Origin: Phaeodactylum tricornutum CCAP 1055/1
Lineage: Eukaryota; Bacillariophyta; Bacillariophyceae; Surirellales; Neidiaceae
Reading direction: 5' to 3'
DNA length: 64,000 bases
Assembly: GCF_000150955.2 (NCBI RefSeq)
Contig: NC_011696.1
Coordinates: 62,001-126,000 of the forward strand
The translations under genes were made by a program, and so were the position numbers. The notes under the pieces are model-generated. The model had not been told where the DNA came from, did not search any database, and worked only from the letters and a program-made list of their open reading frames with translations. Shown here in pieces: positions 19,139-29,558 of this stretch; within the stretch, counting starts at the first letter, position 1; each line of letters opens with the position of its first letter.

Positions 19139-20062
19139 AGTTGAGTCAGCCAATATTTCGAAGAAATCGGCAACGTTCGCTCGAAGAAACAACAAGGAAA
19201 CGAATGTCCTGAAATGAGAAAGCGAAATCAGCTCCCTCCCGCTGTTTATGTAGAAGAAAGGGTATTACTATGAAGTTTTGGAAGTTTGTGTCGAGACTCT
19301 TGGGTTCGGATAAAGTAGTCAACGTTCCCAGAACGTTGATCCAGTATATCTATTTGGCTGAAGAGCGATCGGTAGCGAGGCTACGGATGGTTACTTTTGT
19401 TAACGGTAAAAGAAGACGCGTGACAAAAAATCGATAGGTGTTTTACTGCGCGCATGTCTGCTTTTCGAATGCGTTGAAAGTTGAATAATTAGATCTTGCA
19501 AGATCCGTTGAGACCGAAATGCTGTGACGGGGCTGGGAGATACATCGGAATTTCGGATTTTGATCGTCGAAGTGCGGTCGGGAAGCAAGCCGTAAAAACG
19601 CAAGCCCCTAACTACCCCTTATAATCTATGGCGACTAATCGAGAACGCGCTCTTTCATGAACCAACAAATTACTTACAATGAGATGGCAAGTGTGTGAAT
19701 CTCATAAACTCTCTAGCGTTGTGGAATGAATTCATGTGCAAACAGATTTAAATTTGATAGAACATTCTGGCGCTAAGGAGCACTATCCACACCAACGATA
19801 TTTCACTTATCGATTTATTTTGTATAAACGGGTTTGAACCACCTGTTTCAATAGACCCTTGTGTTTTCCTGTTGGCTGTGGGGGCTACACGCGTCCTGAA
19901 ATTCATTGCGAAAGTGCTATTCTCCTCCAATCAAGTCTTTCTCTTTCTGTGTGCGTCTTAAAGCCCGGACACACACACTCACTCCTGCTCATTGCTGCTC
20001 AAAGGATTGGGTCTGATTTGTTGTTTCTTGCTATAGTCGTAGACAGTGTGACTACATTGGCC
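19139..20062. promoter_or_regulatory. Divergent intergenic region, PhyH-like gene / small membrane protein
   Basis: These 924 bp have no clear gene. A 67-codon reverse ORF at 19400-19603 opens with ATG, but its protein is basic, Ser/Arg-rich and unlike any family I know. It could belong to a 5' exon of the PhyH-like gene. Otherwise this should be promoter and leader DNA. Confidence 0.35.
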
Positions 20063-20466
20063 ATGATTGATGCCGCATACATTCTTGCCTGGATGGGCAT
20101 CGTGTTGCTGCAAGCTGTAGCACATTACTCGGTCTCGGCACGAAAGCGATTCGATCCTCACCCGTTGGAGGCGACGGAAGATGTCTGCCTTGACGAAGTA
20201 CCTCCCCGGGAGCAATTAGCATCATCCATCGACGAACAGGACGAGCGCAGTGACGAAGACCTCGATGGCGAAGAGTTTGATCGACTACTATCTCAAACTG
20301 GAAGTGAAATGATGAATGTAAGTACGATCTTTTTCGATGAGGAAAGCGTCTCCGCTTGGGAGACGTGCCTGGTCCGGTTTCTCACTGCGCGCAATTTATG
20401 TATGATTCTCAGAGTTGCCGATCACTCGAAAGCATAGTTCAAGAAAAAATTTGCCATATTAATTGA
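20063..20466 (+). CDS. Small single-pass membrane protein with acidic tail, unknown
   Basis: From the ATG at 20063 the reading begins MIDAAYILAWMGIVLLQAVA, a hydrophobic helix that could anchor the protein. A short basic stretch (SARKRF) and a long acidic tail follow (DEQDERSDEDLDGEEFDRLL). At 20318 a GTAAGT donor interrupts the frame in phase 0. Splicing to TCAG|AGT at 20413 removes 95 bp, a typical intron length in this window, and yields 102 residues ending at TGA 20466. Unspliced, the frame would run to 20437 (124 residues). I prefer the spliced form on donor strength. I recognise no family. Confidence 0.45.
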
Positions 20467-20800
20467 CCGCTCCCTTCCATGCATGTTGCTTGCAAATACT
20501 ATTTGTAAAATGGAACTCACCGTCAAGAACTTATGCAAAATCTGTGAACGACACTATTTTTGTCAGCACGCTTTATGAAGGACGTCCAAAAATAACACTG
20601 TGTGAAGTCCACTCTTTGTTTTCGTGCTATTTGATAAGTCCGTCAGCAAGAAGCAATCCAGATGAACTCTACATGTTTCCGTGACACAGAGCTTACAGTA
20701 TGAAGGAATCATCGAAACAGACTCCTGTTCCAGCAAATTTCTAAAGCTACCAACCTAGTTGCTTAAAGTCAAACTTTGCGTCCTCTTTTACTTTTCGTTG
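20467..20800. other. Convergent 3' intergenic region
   Basis: These 334 bp lie between the 3' ends of the small membrane protein and the convergent methyltransferase. I see nothing beyond probable 3' UTRs. Confidence 0.3.
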
Positions 20801-21925
20801 TCATGGATTAAGCTTCAGTCTGTACACTCGTGCTCGATTTGCGTCTTCAACTGGGCAGCCTTGTATCTTTGAATTGAAGTCGACGACTTCCCACTGGAAG
20901 CCGGCCATTTTAGCTGCATTAACTACCACTTCTTGTGTCACGGTAGACCGGGGGATGTGGCATAGCCACAGCACACCATTCGGCTTCAGTAAACATTTTA
21001 CGGTAATAAAGAAGAGCACGGGCAATTCGTTCTTGTACAACACATCTCCTCCGAGTATACTATCAAATTGTACTTTTTCTGCTTCCAACCAATGCGGTCC
21101 GAATGCTCTGCAACTTTTAGCAAAAGATGGCTTCACGTTTCCCCAAACTAGTGTTTCAAGTCTCGTTTTAGCTAGGTCTATTTCGTTGAACGGATTGTCC
21201 AGATTTTGCTCCAGCAATTCAACAGCCTTGGGATCCCCATCAGTCAAAACAACAATTTCCGGGTTAAACAGCTTAGAGACAGACATTCCAAGAATTCCGG
21301 TTCCACTACCAAGCTCCAGTATTCTGTATCGAAAGTCAAGTATTCTTCAGCAAACGGTGACTTGTGCATTGCAAAGAAAAAGACGTTCCCGCCATCGAAC
21401 GTACCTTTTGGCCTGCAAGTCGCGTTTGGCAGGTTCATGCTGTTCCAGAACGTGAGCAAGTGCAAGAGATCCAGTCCAGACTTGCCGACCGCTAATTTCT
21501 TGTCGATCTGCATGCAGTGTTGCCATGTATTCGAGAGGAGGTGGAACAACGGAAAGTACTTGCAGCCTCACTTTCCCGTTAGCGATCACCACTTCCTCGG
21601 GCTCATATTCAGGTTCGTAGACGCTCAAATCATCCATGCTCTGATAAATGCGAAATCGATGGCTGGGAGGGTCTAATCTTTCGATCCAGTCTGCTTCAGC
21701 TAGATGCCTCATGATCCCGTTACAAAAGTTTGCACAATATAGCGAAGGCGGAACGATTGATTGGGATCCAAAATCAAGAGAAGTCTTGTGGGGGCGGCGA
21801 ATCACGTTTCTCGTGCTTTTTCGCAGCTCCTCTCGACCACGCAATTGTTGTGATTGAGAATGATCGCGGATGGGATAGGTCAAAGTCACCAACCAAAACG
21901 TAACGTTGAAGACAACGATGTTCAT
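20801..21925 (-). CDS. Lysine methyltransferase-like protein, Methyltransf_16 family
   Basis: Two exons, 21925-21405 and 21323-20801, with an 81-bp intron (donor GTACGT, acceptor GATACAG), give 347 residues. The join restores the SAM motif I: KRILELGSGTGILGMSVSKL. Before it, GRQVWTGSLALAHVLEQHEP is the Methyltransf_16 entry motif (vWd.al.La.yL). After it come VVLTDGDPKAVELLEQNLD and FDSILGGDVLYKNELPVLF (the family's D-D/E-x-x-Y region). Relatives (METTL21, METTL22, FAM86, VCPKMT) methylate lysines on non-histone proteins such as chaperones or eEF2; the target here is not predictable. The N-terminal 90 residues, including a hydrophobic start (NIVVFNVTFWLVTL), are not conserved, so a downstream start is possible. 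Confidence 0.82.
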
Positions 21926-22031
21926 TACTGGCCTGACTATGAGTTGACCAAAGCAATACCACTTAGTGAGCTATACTGTCTGCGACTACACTATCATTGC
22001 TATTTTAGTCTCTACAAAACACTGAAGAAGA

Positions 22032-23679
22032 ATGGATGAGACCCAAACAATCTCAGTCCTCCAAAATGGAAAACACGCGCTTCCGTATGATCCGTTACTC
22101 CATGACCAATCCACGTGTGTCCGCGAGGGAGATTACGTAGTCTTGGTTTTTGCGGACGCGCGACAGATGTTTGCCCAATGTACAAAACATTGGAATGGCA
22201 AAGGCCGTGTAGCCCCTCTGAAAATAAACAAACGCAATTTTGCGACAGGCGATCTAATCGGCCTCCCCTATGGTACTGTCCTAGAAGTGAGTGGCAGAAC
22301 TCTTGTTGCCCTTCCACCAACAGAGGACCTCGTCCCAAATTTCGACGGAAAGATTATGTCTGACTTCGAAAAGGACGTCGACGTAGACGAGACCGACGTT
22401 GAAATCGATCAAATACGAGACAACCGTAATTTGGTGGACAACAATGATGCCCAGGCACTTGATCATTTTGAGCTGTTACGGATGCGAGAATCTGGTGTTG
22501 ATGGCTCTAAAATCGTGAAGGAGATCATTCAAAACTCCTCTACCTTTGATCAGAAAACGGAATTCAGTAAAGCCAAGTACATTGCCCGCAAACAAAAAAA
22601 ATACCAACTGAGATGTCGAATAATTCGGTGTACACCGGCCTTTATCTGCGAAGCTCTATATGTCAAAGACCCGAAAAAGATAATGAACTTACGCGAGGAC
22701 ACTCTGGCGCAAATCTTGAGTTATGCCAACGTTAGCGCGGGTTGCCAAAGTCTGATTTTCGAAACATGTTTTGGCTTAGTGACTGGCGCTGTCGCATGTA
22801 GAATGGGTGGGTACGGCAGGGTTCTCTCCCTCTACAGTGGACAGCAGCCTTCCTACACGGAAATGATCCAACGCTTCAACTTGACATTTGCTGAGAATCT
22901 TAGCATAAAATGGCTACATAGTGGAGACGTGTTTGGCCAAGAAAACATCAGTGATGAAGACGACGCAGACCAGAAAGACCGTGAACAAGTGACTTGGCCT
23001 TGTCCACTTCAAGGTAAGTAAAGCACGCGTGACCTAGCTTTTGATTGATCGCATTAATTCCCGACTTTCTATGCATAATTTAGATCACACCAGGGAATAT
23101 TTGAAAACGATGAAAAACGACGAAGAAAGAGAATCTTTCTTGTTGAAGAGATCTGCACGTTTTACCAGAAAGATGACGCGCCATACTCCGGTGGAAGCAA
23201 AAGGGTGGTTGAAATCAAAACTCAGCGATTCACTGGTCATAGCCACTCGATATAATGCTACCGAAACACTATTGGGAATGCTCCCTTATCTTTCTCCGTC
23301 TTGCCCCTTTGTTGTTTTTTGCGAATTTTTGGAACCACTGACAGCATGCTTCAGAGAGCTGCAGCGACAGGATTTGGCAATCAACTTACGACTGAGTGAT
23401 ACGTGGGCTCGAGAATACCAAGTCCTTCCTGGACGAACTCATCCCAATATGAATATGACTCAAAGCGGTGGTTTCATCCTTACCGGCGTGAAGCTTGACG
23501 AGGAGACTGGGCATAACGATTTGGGTGAAGATCTCTTGAAGCAGATTCGAAGCGAGATCGGAGGCCGTAGAGGACGAAAATCTCCTAACCAGCAAAGTAT
23601 ACTTGCGCCAAAGAAAAGGAATGACGGCCAAGAACATCAGTCGGACGTAGCCTCCAAAAGGCAAAGAACCAAAGCATAG
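22032..23679 (+). CDS. TRM6: tRNA (adenine-58-N1)-methyltransferase non-catalytic subunit TRM6
   Basis: Two exons, 22032-23013 and 23084-23679, with a 70-bp intron (donor GTAAGT, acceptor AATTTAG), give 525 residues. The N-terminal beta-barrel domain begins VREGDYVVLVFADARQMF. A Gcd10-type middle region has SKAKYIARKQKKYQL. The Rossmann-like C-terminal half lacks a SAM motif (ETCFGLVTGAVACRMGGYGRVLSLY). A diagnostic tail reads LRLSDTWAREYQVLPGRTHPNMNMTQSGG, close to the TRM6 consensus L..S..W.R.YQVLP.R.HP.....GG. TRM6 binds tRNA and pairs with catalytic TRM61 to make m1A58 in the nucleus. The gene is divergent from the methyltransferase above, 106 bp start to start, so the two may share a promoter. 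An acidic segment (EKDVDVDETDVEIDQ) is an expansion. Confidence 0.92.
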
Positions 23680-23709
23680 CCAATCCTGGAGTTAATCAGA
23701 GCCGTAGAG

Positions 23710-25796
23710 TTATTCTCTGTCAAAAATATCTTTCAGAAGTTCCGCTCGAATTCGTGCTGCTCCACTTTGGGCATCCGCTAGAGTTGCGAAAAAATGCGGG
23801 TCAAACAGAGCATATAATTCTTGGCAGCCAAGACAAAGCGTGTACATCCAGCCTTGCTTGATAGCAGTGCATAGTTCGAAGAGAGATCCTTCACCTTCCA
23901 TGCTCGATGACAATCGGTGTTCCGCAACATCTTTCATTGCATCGTCGAAGGCAAGAATTGAATCTAGCGAGAGGCATGACGACAAAAAGTGTCTGGCGTC
24001 GGGGCTTGAGTAACTGGATTTGTCCCTCTGCAATCGCGTCGGTGATTTTGGCCTTGTTTTATCTTTACCAGTGAGCTTAATAAGTTTGTCCTTCAGTGAC
24101 AGCTTGCGAAGTGGGGCATCTTCATTCCTGTTTTCTTTCAAGATTGGACGATAGAGAATCAGCAGGTCTTGAGATCGATCCACAAAAATTACGACTTGTC
24201 CGGGTTCATTCCACTCGCGCACCGAGAAAAAAATTTCAGAGTCACCATCCTCCTTGGTGCTAAGCATTTCCGGTACTTCGGACGAGAGCCTTCGGAAAAT
24301 ATCTCGGTATATCGTGTTACGGTTCTGGATAGTAGAGGGTATATCACCACCTGTCTCCATATAAAAAAGAAAGGAGACCTTTTTGTGGTATAGCAAAAAC
24401 ACTCTCATTTCTTTCCAGCGCCCATTTTCGGGCTTAGTCTTAGACGCTCCTCTTATACACACTTGCGGTACCCAAACCATTTCGCCGTCTCTAGGGCCAT
24501 CAAAAGCGTTGCGTTCGTCTGTTGCGCTCAGCAAGGACAGTGACGGAGGGCCCAGAAAGTGAGTCTGCGCCAGTTGGTGATTGGACAAGCGGAAATTCCG
24601 CGGTTAGTGTTTCTGTATGGTACCGTCAGCAGCTTCAAGGTGCCCTTCATCTTCGGACTTACGGATGATTCGGTTTCCTTTGTACAAGCTACATGCTTCT
24701 CCATCTTAATTCTGAACTTTTGTATATAGCGAAATATCATTGCGGCGGTTTGATTTGAGACAGGGCCGTCCGTGTGTCTCGTGGCTGTTTGTGACCATGC
24801 CAGGTTACCTTCAACGAACAATGACACTCCAACAATACGAGGGCGGATTGTGTCGTAGTGACTATCTAGGAACCCTTGAATTCTCAGTGTCAACATATTT
24901 GCTACAAGGGGCCTTGACTCCATCGTCAGGATGTTGTAGCTGCGAGCGTCCGGTGACAGAGGCGGCGGTGCGGGTAGGGCTTCGACAATGCCACGGTAAA
25001 CACCGAGATACTGGGACGCAAGATTTGACGTTTCGCTCAAGAACTCATCGTAGTGCATAGATAGATCACTAGAAAGTCTACCAATAGGAAGTGTACCGTA
25101 AAGCTCATCGGTTTGAGCATCGAGCAACAAGACTTCGTCCTTGGTCAAAGAGTCCGTTCCCTTCCTCCGAAGGCTCTGTTGCTTTCGTCCCACTCGTCTT
25201 CGCAGACTATAGAGTCCCTCCATTCCTGGATATAAGCATGTCGATTTTGTCTTTGTGGTTCCCGCGCTTACATCTTGCTGCAATCGCCGATGAATTCCTC
25301 CATACCGGAGTAAGCAAAACAAATCATGAGATTTTCGAATTGCCTCCGCTACCGCAAATGGCGTTCCCCCGCGAGATGAAACCGAGTGTCTAGCGATTTG
25401 AGCCACGGCAACCAAATCCAGGTGTGTTTCTTCCAGCGTTACAAATGTGAGTGAACAATGGTCCAACAGAACCTCTCGAGTCCTATCGGTGTGGGACACA
25501 GTGGGCTCAATCGACGAAGGTAAAGAATAAAGCGCCGAGCAGAGTCCGGCAAATTGGATAGCTTCCGAGCTAGAGTTTGAGCGACCAGATGAGTCTGGTG
25601 CGTCTACGTTATCAGTAGTGTTCTCGCTGTAAAAATACAGAATATGCTCCGAGATTTCCTTGTCGGAAGCACTTTCGTCCAAGGGTTTTCCCAAGCAAAT
25701 GTGGTCGAGTGTGAGATGAAGAATCGCTAAACGTTGAATTGGTCCCGTTTTGGGATTGCAAGTATTGTCGTTGCTGGTAGCTTGCTTGGACTTCAT
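23710..25796 (-). CDS. CCZ1: CCZ1-like longin-domain vesicle-fusion protein
   Basis: Two exons, 25796-24663 and 24564-23710, joined in phase 0, give 662 residues. The 98-bp intron has a GTAAGT donor, a consensus branch sequence ACTAAC and a GCGCAG acceptor. The first exon opens with a longin-like strand set (QRLAILHLTLDHICLG, ILYFYSENT, then FAGLCSALYSL) resembling CCZ1's ..ILFYHP...GLCEA.. start. A second longin-like part includes FVEGNLAWSQTATR and IFRYIQKFRIKMEK. The C-terminus ends ELYALFDPHFFATLADAQSG, comparable with CCZ1's terminal strand (ELYvil......i.eve). CCZ1 with MON1 activates Rab7 on late endosomes, vacuoles and autophagosomes. Large Ser/charged inserts make alignment weak, and the HPS4/other longin-GEF families are alternatives. 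Confidence 0.6.
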
Positions 25797-26228
25797 ATCT
25801 GCGAGATGCCGTTATCAATGGATACGCAAATAGGGTATCCCCCGTTTTGTTAATCAATATGCGGATGCCATGGTCGGATGCAACGCCTTACTGTTAACTG
25901 GAAATAGATTTTTGCATCGTCTGCTGCTGTCGCGGGCTTTTTTGAAATTTCTGATCGCGTTTGAAAATTGGCTAACATTTAAAAACTATAATCTTGAATG
26001 TTGTTTAACAGTGGACGACTGTCATTGTGTAGAACCCGAAGCAAATTTTGGTACTTAGGCAACAATTGAGAACTCGTCCCTCGGTCGGGCATATTTCTCC
26101 GCCTCTCGTTACTACAGTGGACGACCCACATTCCGCACGGAAAGACTTGCCGTAGCCGCTATACACAGTAATCGGTTGTATATAACAAAGAGTAAGCTCT
26201 TTGACCGAGAAGACAGGAACGTAGCATC
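25797..26228. promoter_or_regulatory. Divergent intergenic region, CCZ1-like / prolyl hydroxylase-like
   Basis: These 432 bp separate divergent starts. I see no gene or strong motif, only promoter-sized DNA. Confidence 0.3.
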
Positions 26229-27624
26229 ATGCATTGGTACCAAGTCCAAATGCAGTTTACGCTGGTGCTAAGCTTTGCAATCTGCGGTCTCACACAAAGC
26301 GGTACATCATGGGACACTGTGCGGCTCGTGCCAGTGGAAGACCCAACCCAGTCTCCCGAAACCTCGTATCGCTCCGAGGACGACGCTTCGTTTGCGATAT
26401 ATTCGAGAAATCTGTCTTCTGTTCTGGGCGACAAGCAAACTTTTTACAACGACTTTATGGAAGGATGCCGCAAGGCTGTGATGGAATCAGGATCCGATCC
26501 TGATGTTGTGTGCGACAAAGATGATGGCCACCGAATGCGTATGAATGTCTACCAGCCTCAGTCGGTAGTCAATTACACCAAGACTGGATTTGCAAAAGTG
26601 AAAACCCCTCCCGAGGTCTTTCGTTTGCTCAAAGAGTTCTGGGATTTGAACAAAGAAAAATCCTACGTAGAATGGAGTGGGCCAACACCGTACCACAACA
26701 ATTGGGAAGTGCCACCGACGGTCATTCGCGTCGACAACACTACTTTAGAAACCGGCGGCATCGAATTACAAAGGGCTATATCAAATGCTGCGAAAGCTCT
26801 CATGGAGGAATGGACTGGGCAGCGTCTTTCCTATTCTTCGGTCTACGGTATTCGCATTTATCATAATCAATCCGTGCTGTCGCCACACGTGGATCGATTG
26901 CCACTCGTCAGTTCCGCCATTATCAACGTGGCGCAAGATGTCGACGAAGATTGGGTTTTGGAGGTATACGATCATGATGGAGTTGCCCATAATGTTACTA
27001 TGGAGCCAGGTGACATGGTCTTATACGAGAGCCATTCGGTCATTCACGGGCGGCCATTCCCTTTACAAGGTATGTACTCGTCTTTCATATGAATTCTAGG
27101 GGATTATGTCCGTCGTTGACTGACATCTCTCTCTCTCGAACCGCTTCGCAGGAAAATTCTTCGCCAATTGTTTTGTGCACTTTGAACCGCTTGGGCCGCT
27201 CGATCAATCTGAAATCAGCGTGAATAATGGTGATTTACCTCCATACCTTATTCCCGGCTCGCAGTGGGAAGCAGAATACCGCCTCAAACACCCAGACGGT
27301 TGGAGTGTTTTGAGCGATCCCATGTCTCTCATTCAAAGCGGAGATTTGCCTCTCTTGCGATATGTCGGCAGGAACAAGCCGGAAGTCCTTCATAAACCGG
27401 ACAAAATAGACTGGAGACCAATCCATGAGGTTTGCCGACAAGGAAATCTGGAAATATTGAAGTACTTGGTCGAGCAAGACGCTGACATACATGCCGTCAC
27501 AAAGGCATACGGTAATTCGGAGCCGCTTGACATTGCCAAACGATATCTGGCCTCCGATGATCCGGTAATTGAATATCTCGAGGAGAAACTACGGGCAGAA
27601 GAAAGCGATCATTCCGAGCTTTAA
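26229..27624 (+). CDS. Secreted prolyl 4-hydroxylase-like 2OG-Fe(II) oxygenase with C-terminal ankyrin repeats
   Basis: Two exons, 26229-27069 and 27152-27624 (82-bp intron, donor GTATGT, acceptor CTTCGCAG), give 437 residues. The N-terminus (QFTLVLSFAICGLTQSGTSW) is a signal peptide. The P4H core shows SSVYGIRIYHNQSVLSPHVD with the HxD iron ligands. After splicing, SVIHGRPFPLQGKFFANCFV supplies the distal His and the 2OG-binding Lys (family form H.G.PV..G.KW..N.W.H). N-glycosylation sequons occur (NYT, NTT, NQS, NVT), fitting an ER/Golgi enzyme. The C-terminal 85 residues carry ankyrin-like repeats (DWRPIHEVCRQGNLEILKYL, then AYGNSEPLDIAKRYL). P4H enzymes hydroxylate proline in secreted proteins such as cell-wall or collagen-like glycoproteins. 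The ankyrin tail is an unusual luminal addition that may bind the protein substrate. Confidence 0.82.
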
Positions 27625-27697
27625 ACCAGCCAATTAGTTTATTCTTTTTATAGCACGCTAGATGAAAGAGTTTGCCTAGTTTAAAAACCTTACTCGC

Positions 27698-29083
27698 TCA
27701 CTGGAAAGCATCATCTTCGTCGGTAAAAATTGAAGAAGGTTTAGATGAATTTTCGTTCTTTCTTTTGCTCTCCGTGAGTCTCTTCTCAGATTGATCGGAG
27801 CCTTCGCCGGTGCCCATGCTCGACCCCGAAAATACTCCCCTCAACGTCTTTTTTGTGGTTAATCGTCGGGTTTCTGCTTCCACAAAGTGACGAACAAGCT
27901 GCAACCTCTCTGTATGGTTTTCCGCTTCGAGGACCTTCTGCATTGTCAGCGTGGATTCCAGAACCAACGGTCGAAGTTCTATCGCCATTCGTTTTTGAAG
28001 CTCTTGTACTTCTACCTGGAGAGCCGGAGATAAATCATCAAAGCCAATAGCGCTTGGTAGCTCTTCTTCCGTAAGACCGCGTTCCTTTTTCAAGAACGCC
28101 TGAAGCTTCTCTTGAAAATCCCGTTGCAGTTCATTCTGACGTGCCATGAGTCGCTGATCGGCAAAACTCTGCCAAAGTCGTATTGTTTGCCACAAGCCAT
28201 CTTCTCCGGAGCCAGGTTTCACCGAAAGTGTCATTCCTGACGCTCGGGTGAAGCGAACATCTTCCTCAAGTTCATGTTGGATTTCAATCAAATCGGAGAA
28301 CGCGCTTTTCAACGCTTTCTCCTCCTTGGCGTTTCCGACTACACCATAGATACTGCTTGACGCCGATTCGCCTTCTTTAACACTGTCATCCGTTATCGTG
28401 CCTTCCACACGTAAGTATGTGTCTCGCGATTGCCAGGCTTCCGGATTCAACACCCGATGAAGCTTGACCCGACCAGTCACCTTGTGGTTGCAAATATACT
28501 TAATCTGATCCGCCGTCTGCTCGCTGACTTCTTTCAGATCTTCGAGTTCAAATAGTACCCCCGTCTGGGCAAATCGACCGGACTCGGAAGGGTGCGACAT
28601 ACTGACCACGAAGCGTTTGGTACCATTCATCAGAATATCGTTGTACATTTGACGATAGCGAGGTTCGAAAATATTCAGAATGTGTTCTGAATTGGGTGTG
28701 TAAACGATCCCTCCCAAAGGAAAGAGCGGCAAGATCTCGGAGTCTTTTCGTGTCAGTTCTGGAACACCATCTCCTTTAGCATTGGCGACGGTCGGAAGCC
28801 ACGACACGGACCGAACCCCCTTGGAAAGCGGTTCCGCGGCATCTTCGTCGAAGTCTTCTTCGTCATCGTCAACATCATCTTCTATCATTCGGAGTCGTGA
28901 GTGCTTCGTTCTCGTCGGCGTTGGACCGAAATTAGTTGCGGCCCAAGTAACATAGCTGTGCGACCACCGGTTACTCAGAAACGTAGTAGTGCGCCCATCC
29001 CAAGAAACAAAGGCTTCGGTAAACGACGAGAAAGAAATCGTTACCGTGGAAAGGAAAAGAAGCGCTTCACGGGAGAACTTCAT
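27698..29083 (-). CDS. LON N-terminal (substrate-binding) domain protein, plastid-targeted
   Basis: This is a single exon of 461 residues from the ATG at 29083; the frame continues upstream only to a TTG. The start MKFSREALLFLSTVTISFSS, then FTEA|FVSWDG, is a diatom bipartite plastid presequence (signal peptide, Phe at +1, then Ser/Thr/Arg-rich). After an acidic linker (DDVDDDEEDFDEDAAE) comes the LON substrate-binding domain: ILPLFPLGGIVYTPNSEHI, then NIFEPRYRQMYNDIL and RFVVSMSHP. No AAA+ or Ser-Lys protease domain follows. The C-terminal half is charged and helical (QRDFQEKLQAFLKKERGLTEEEL). Stand-alone LON-domain proteins occur in plant and algal plastids with unclear roles; substrate recruitment or a scaffold is the usual guess. 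Convergent with the prolyl hydroxylase gene. Confidence 0.82.
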   Translation of the reverse strand: MKFSREALLFLSTVTISFSSFTEAFVSWDGRTTTFLSNRWSHSYVTWAATNFGPTPTRTKHSRLRMIEDDVDDDEEDFDEDAAEPLSKGVRSVSWLPTVANAKGDGVPELTRKDSEILPLFPLGGIVYTPNSEHILNIFEPRYRQMYNDILMNGTKRFVVSMSHPSESGRFAQTGVLFELEDLKEVSEQTADQIKYICNHKVTGRVKLHRVLNPEAWQSRDTYLRVEGTITDDSVKEGESASSSIYGVVGNAKEEKALKSAFSDLIEIQHELEEDVRFTRASGMTLSVKPGSGEDGLWQTIRLWQSFADQRLMARQNELQRDFQEKLQAFLKKERGLTEEELPSAIGFDDLSPALQVEVQELQKRMAIELRPLVLESTLTMQKVLEAENHTERLQLVRHFVEAETRRLTTKKTLRGVFSGSSMGTGEGSDQSEKRLTESKRKNENSSKPSSIFTDEDDAFQ

Positions 29084-29558
29084 GGTGGTGAGCAAAGTGA
29101 AAATTGCCAATAGGAGCAGCCTGCTGGCAGAAGGTTATCTCAATGTCCAGTAAAGATCTCAGTGAGTAGGTAAATTGGTTGCTCCTACTGGAAAAGAGTT
29201 CTGGTGTAAATGCTTTTGCTGTGCTGTTCGTCTCGCTGGAGATTTCATCATGCGTCGTGACAGTCAGTCGACAAGGTGCGGGTGAAGATGTGAGCTTTCA
29301 GTTACTGAAAGTGACCGCGAGTGACGAAAATACTCCCAATACCTGTCTGGTTAAATATCCTATCATATATACCCGTGTTAGCCGTGTGTCGCATCAGACC
29401 TGATAATTATTTTGACTTTATCTCTAGGTTATGAGTACGTCTAGCGGACCAAGGACCATGCTTTGTTTGGCAAAAAAATGGGAAACCTCCACAACTGGAA
29501 CAAATGAAAAATAGCTCACTCACAGTCACTACTATTCTAACAAGAGTTAATATTGATC
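29084..29558. promoter_or_regulatory. Divergent intergenic region, LON-domain gene / UTP14
   Basis: These 475 bp lie between divergent starts. No supportable gene or repeat was seen. Confidence 0.3.

Noticed and set aside
23710-25796. Two overlapping minus-strand ORFs as two genes or a frameshifted pseudogene
   Set aside because: A GTAAGT donor, an ACTAAC branch site and a GCGCAG acceptor join them in phase, so one spliced gene explains both.
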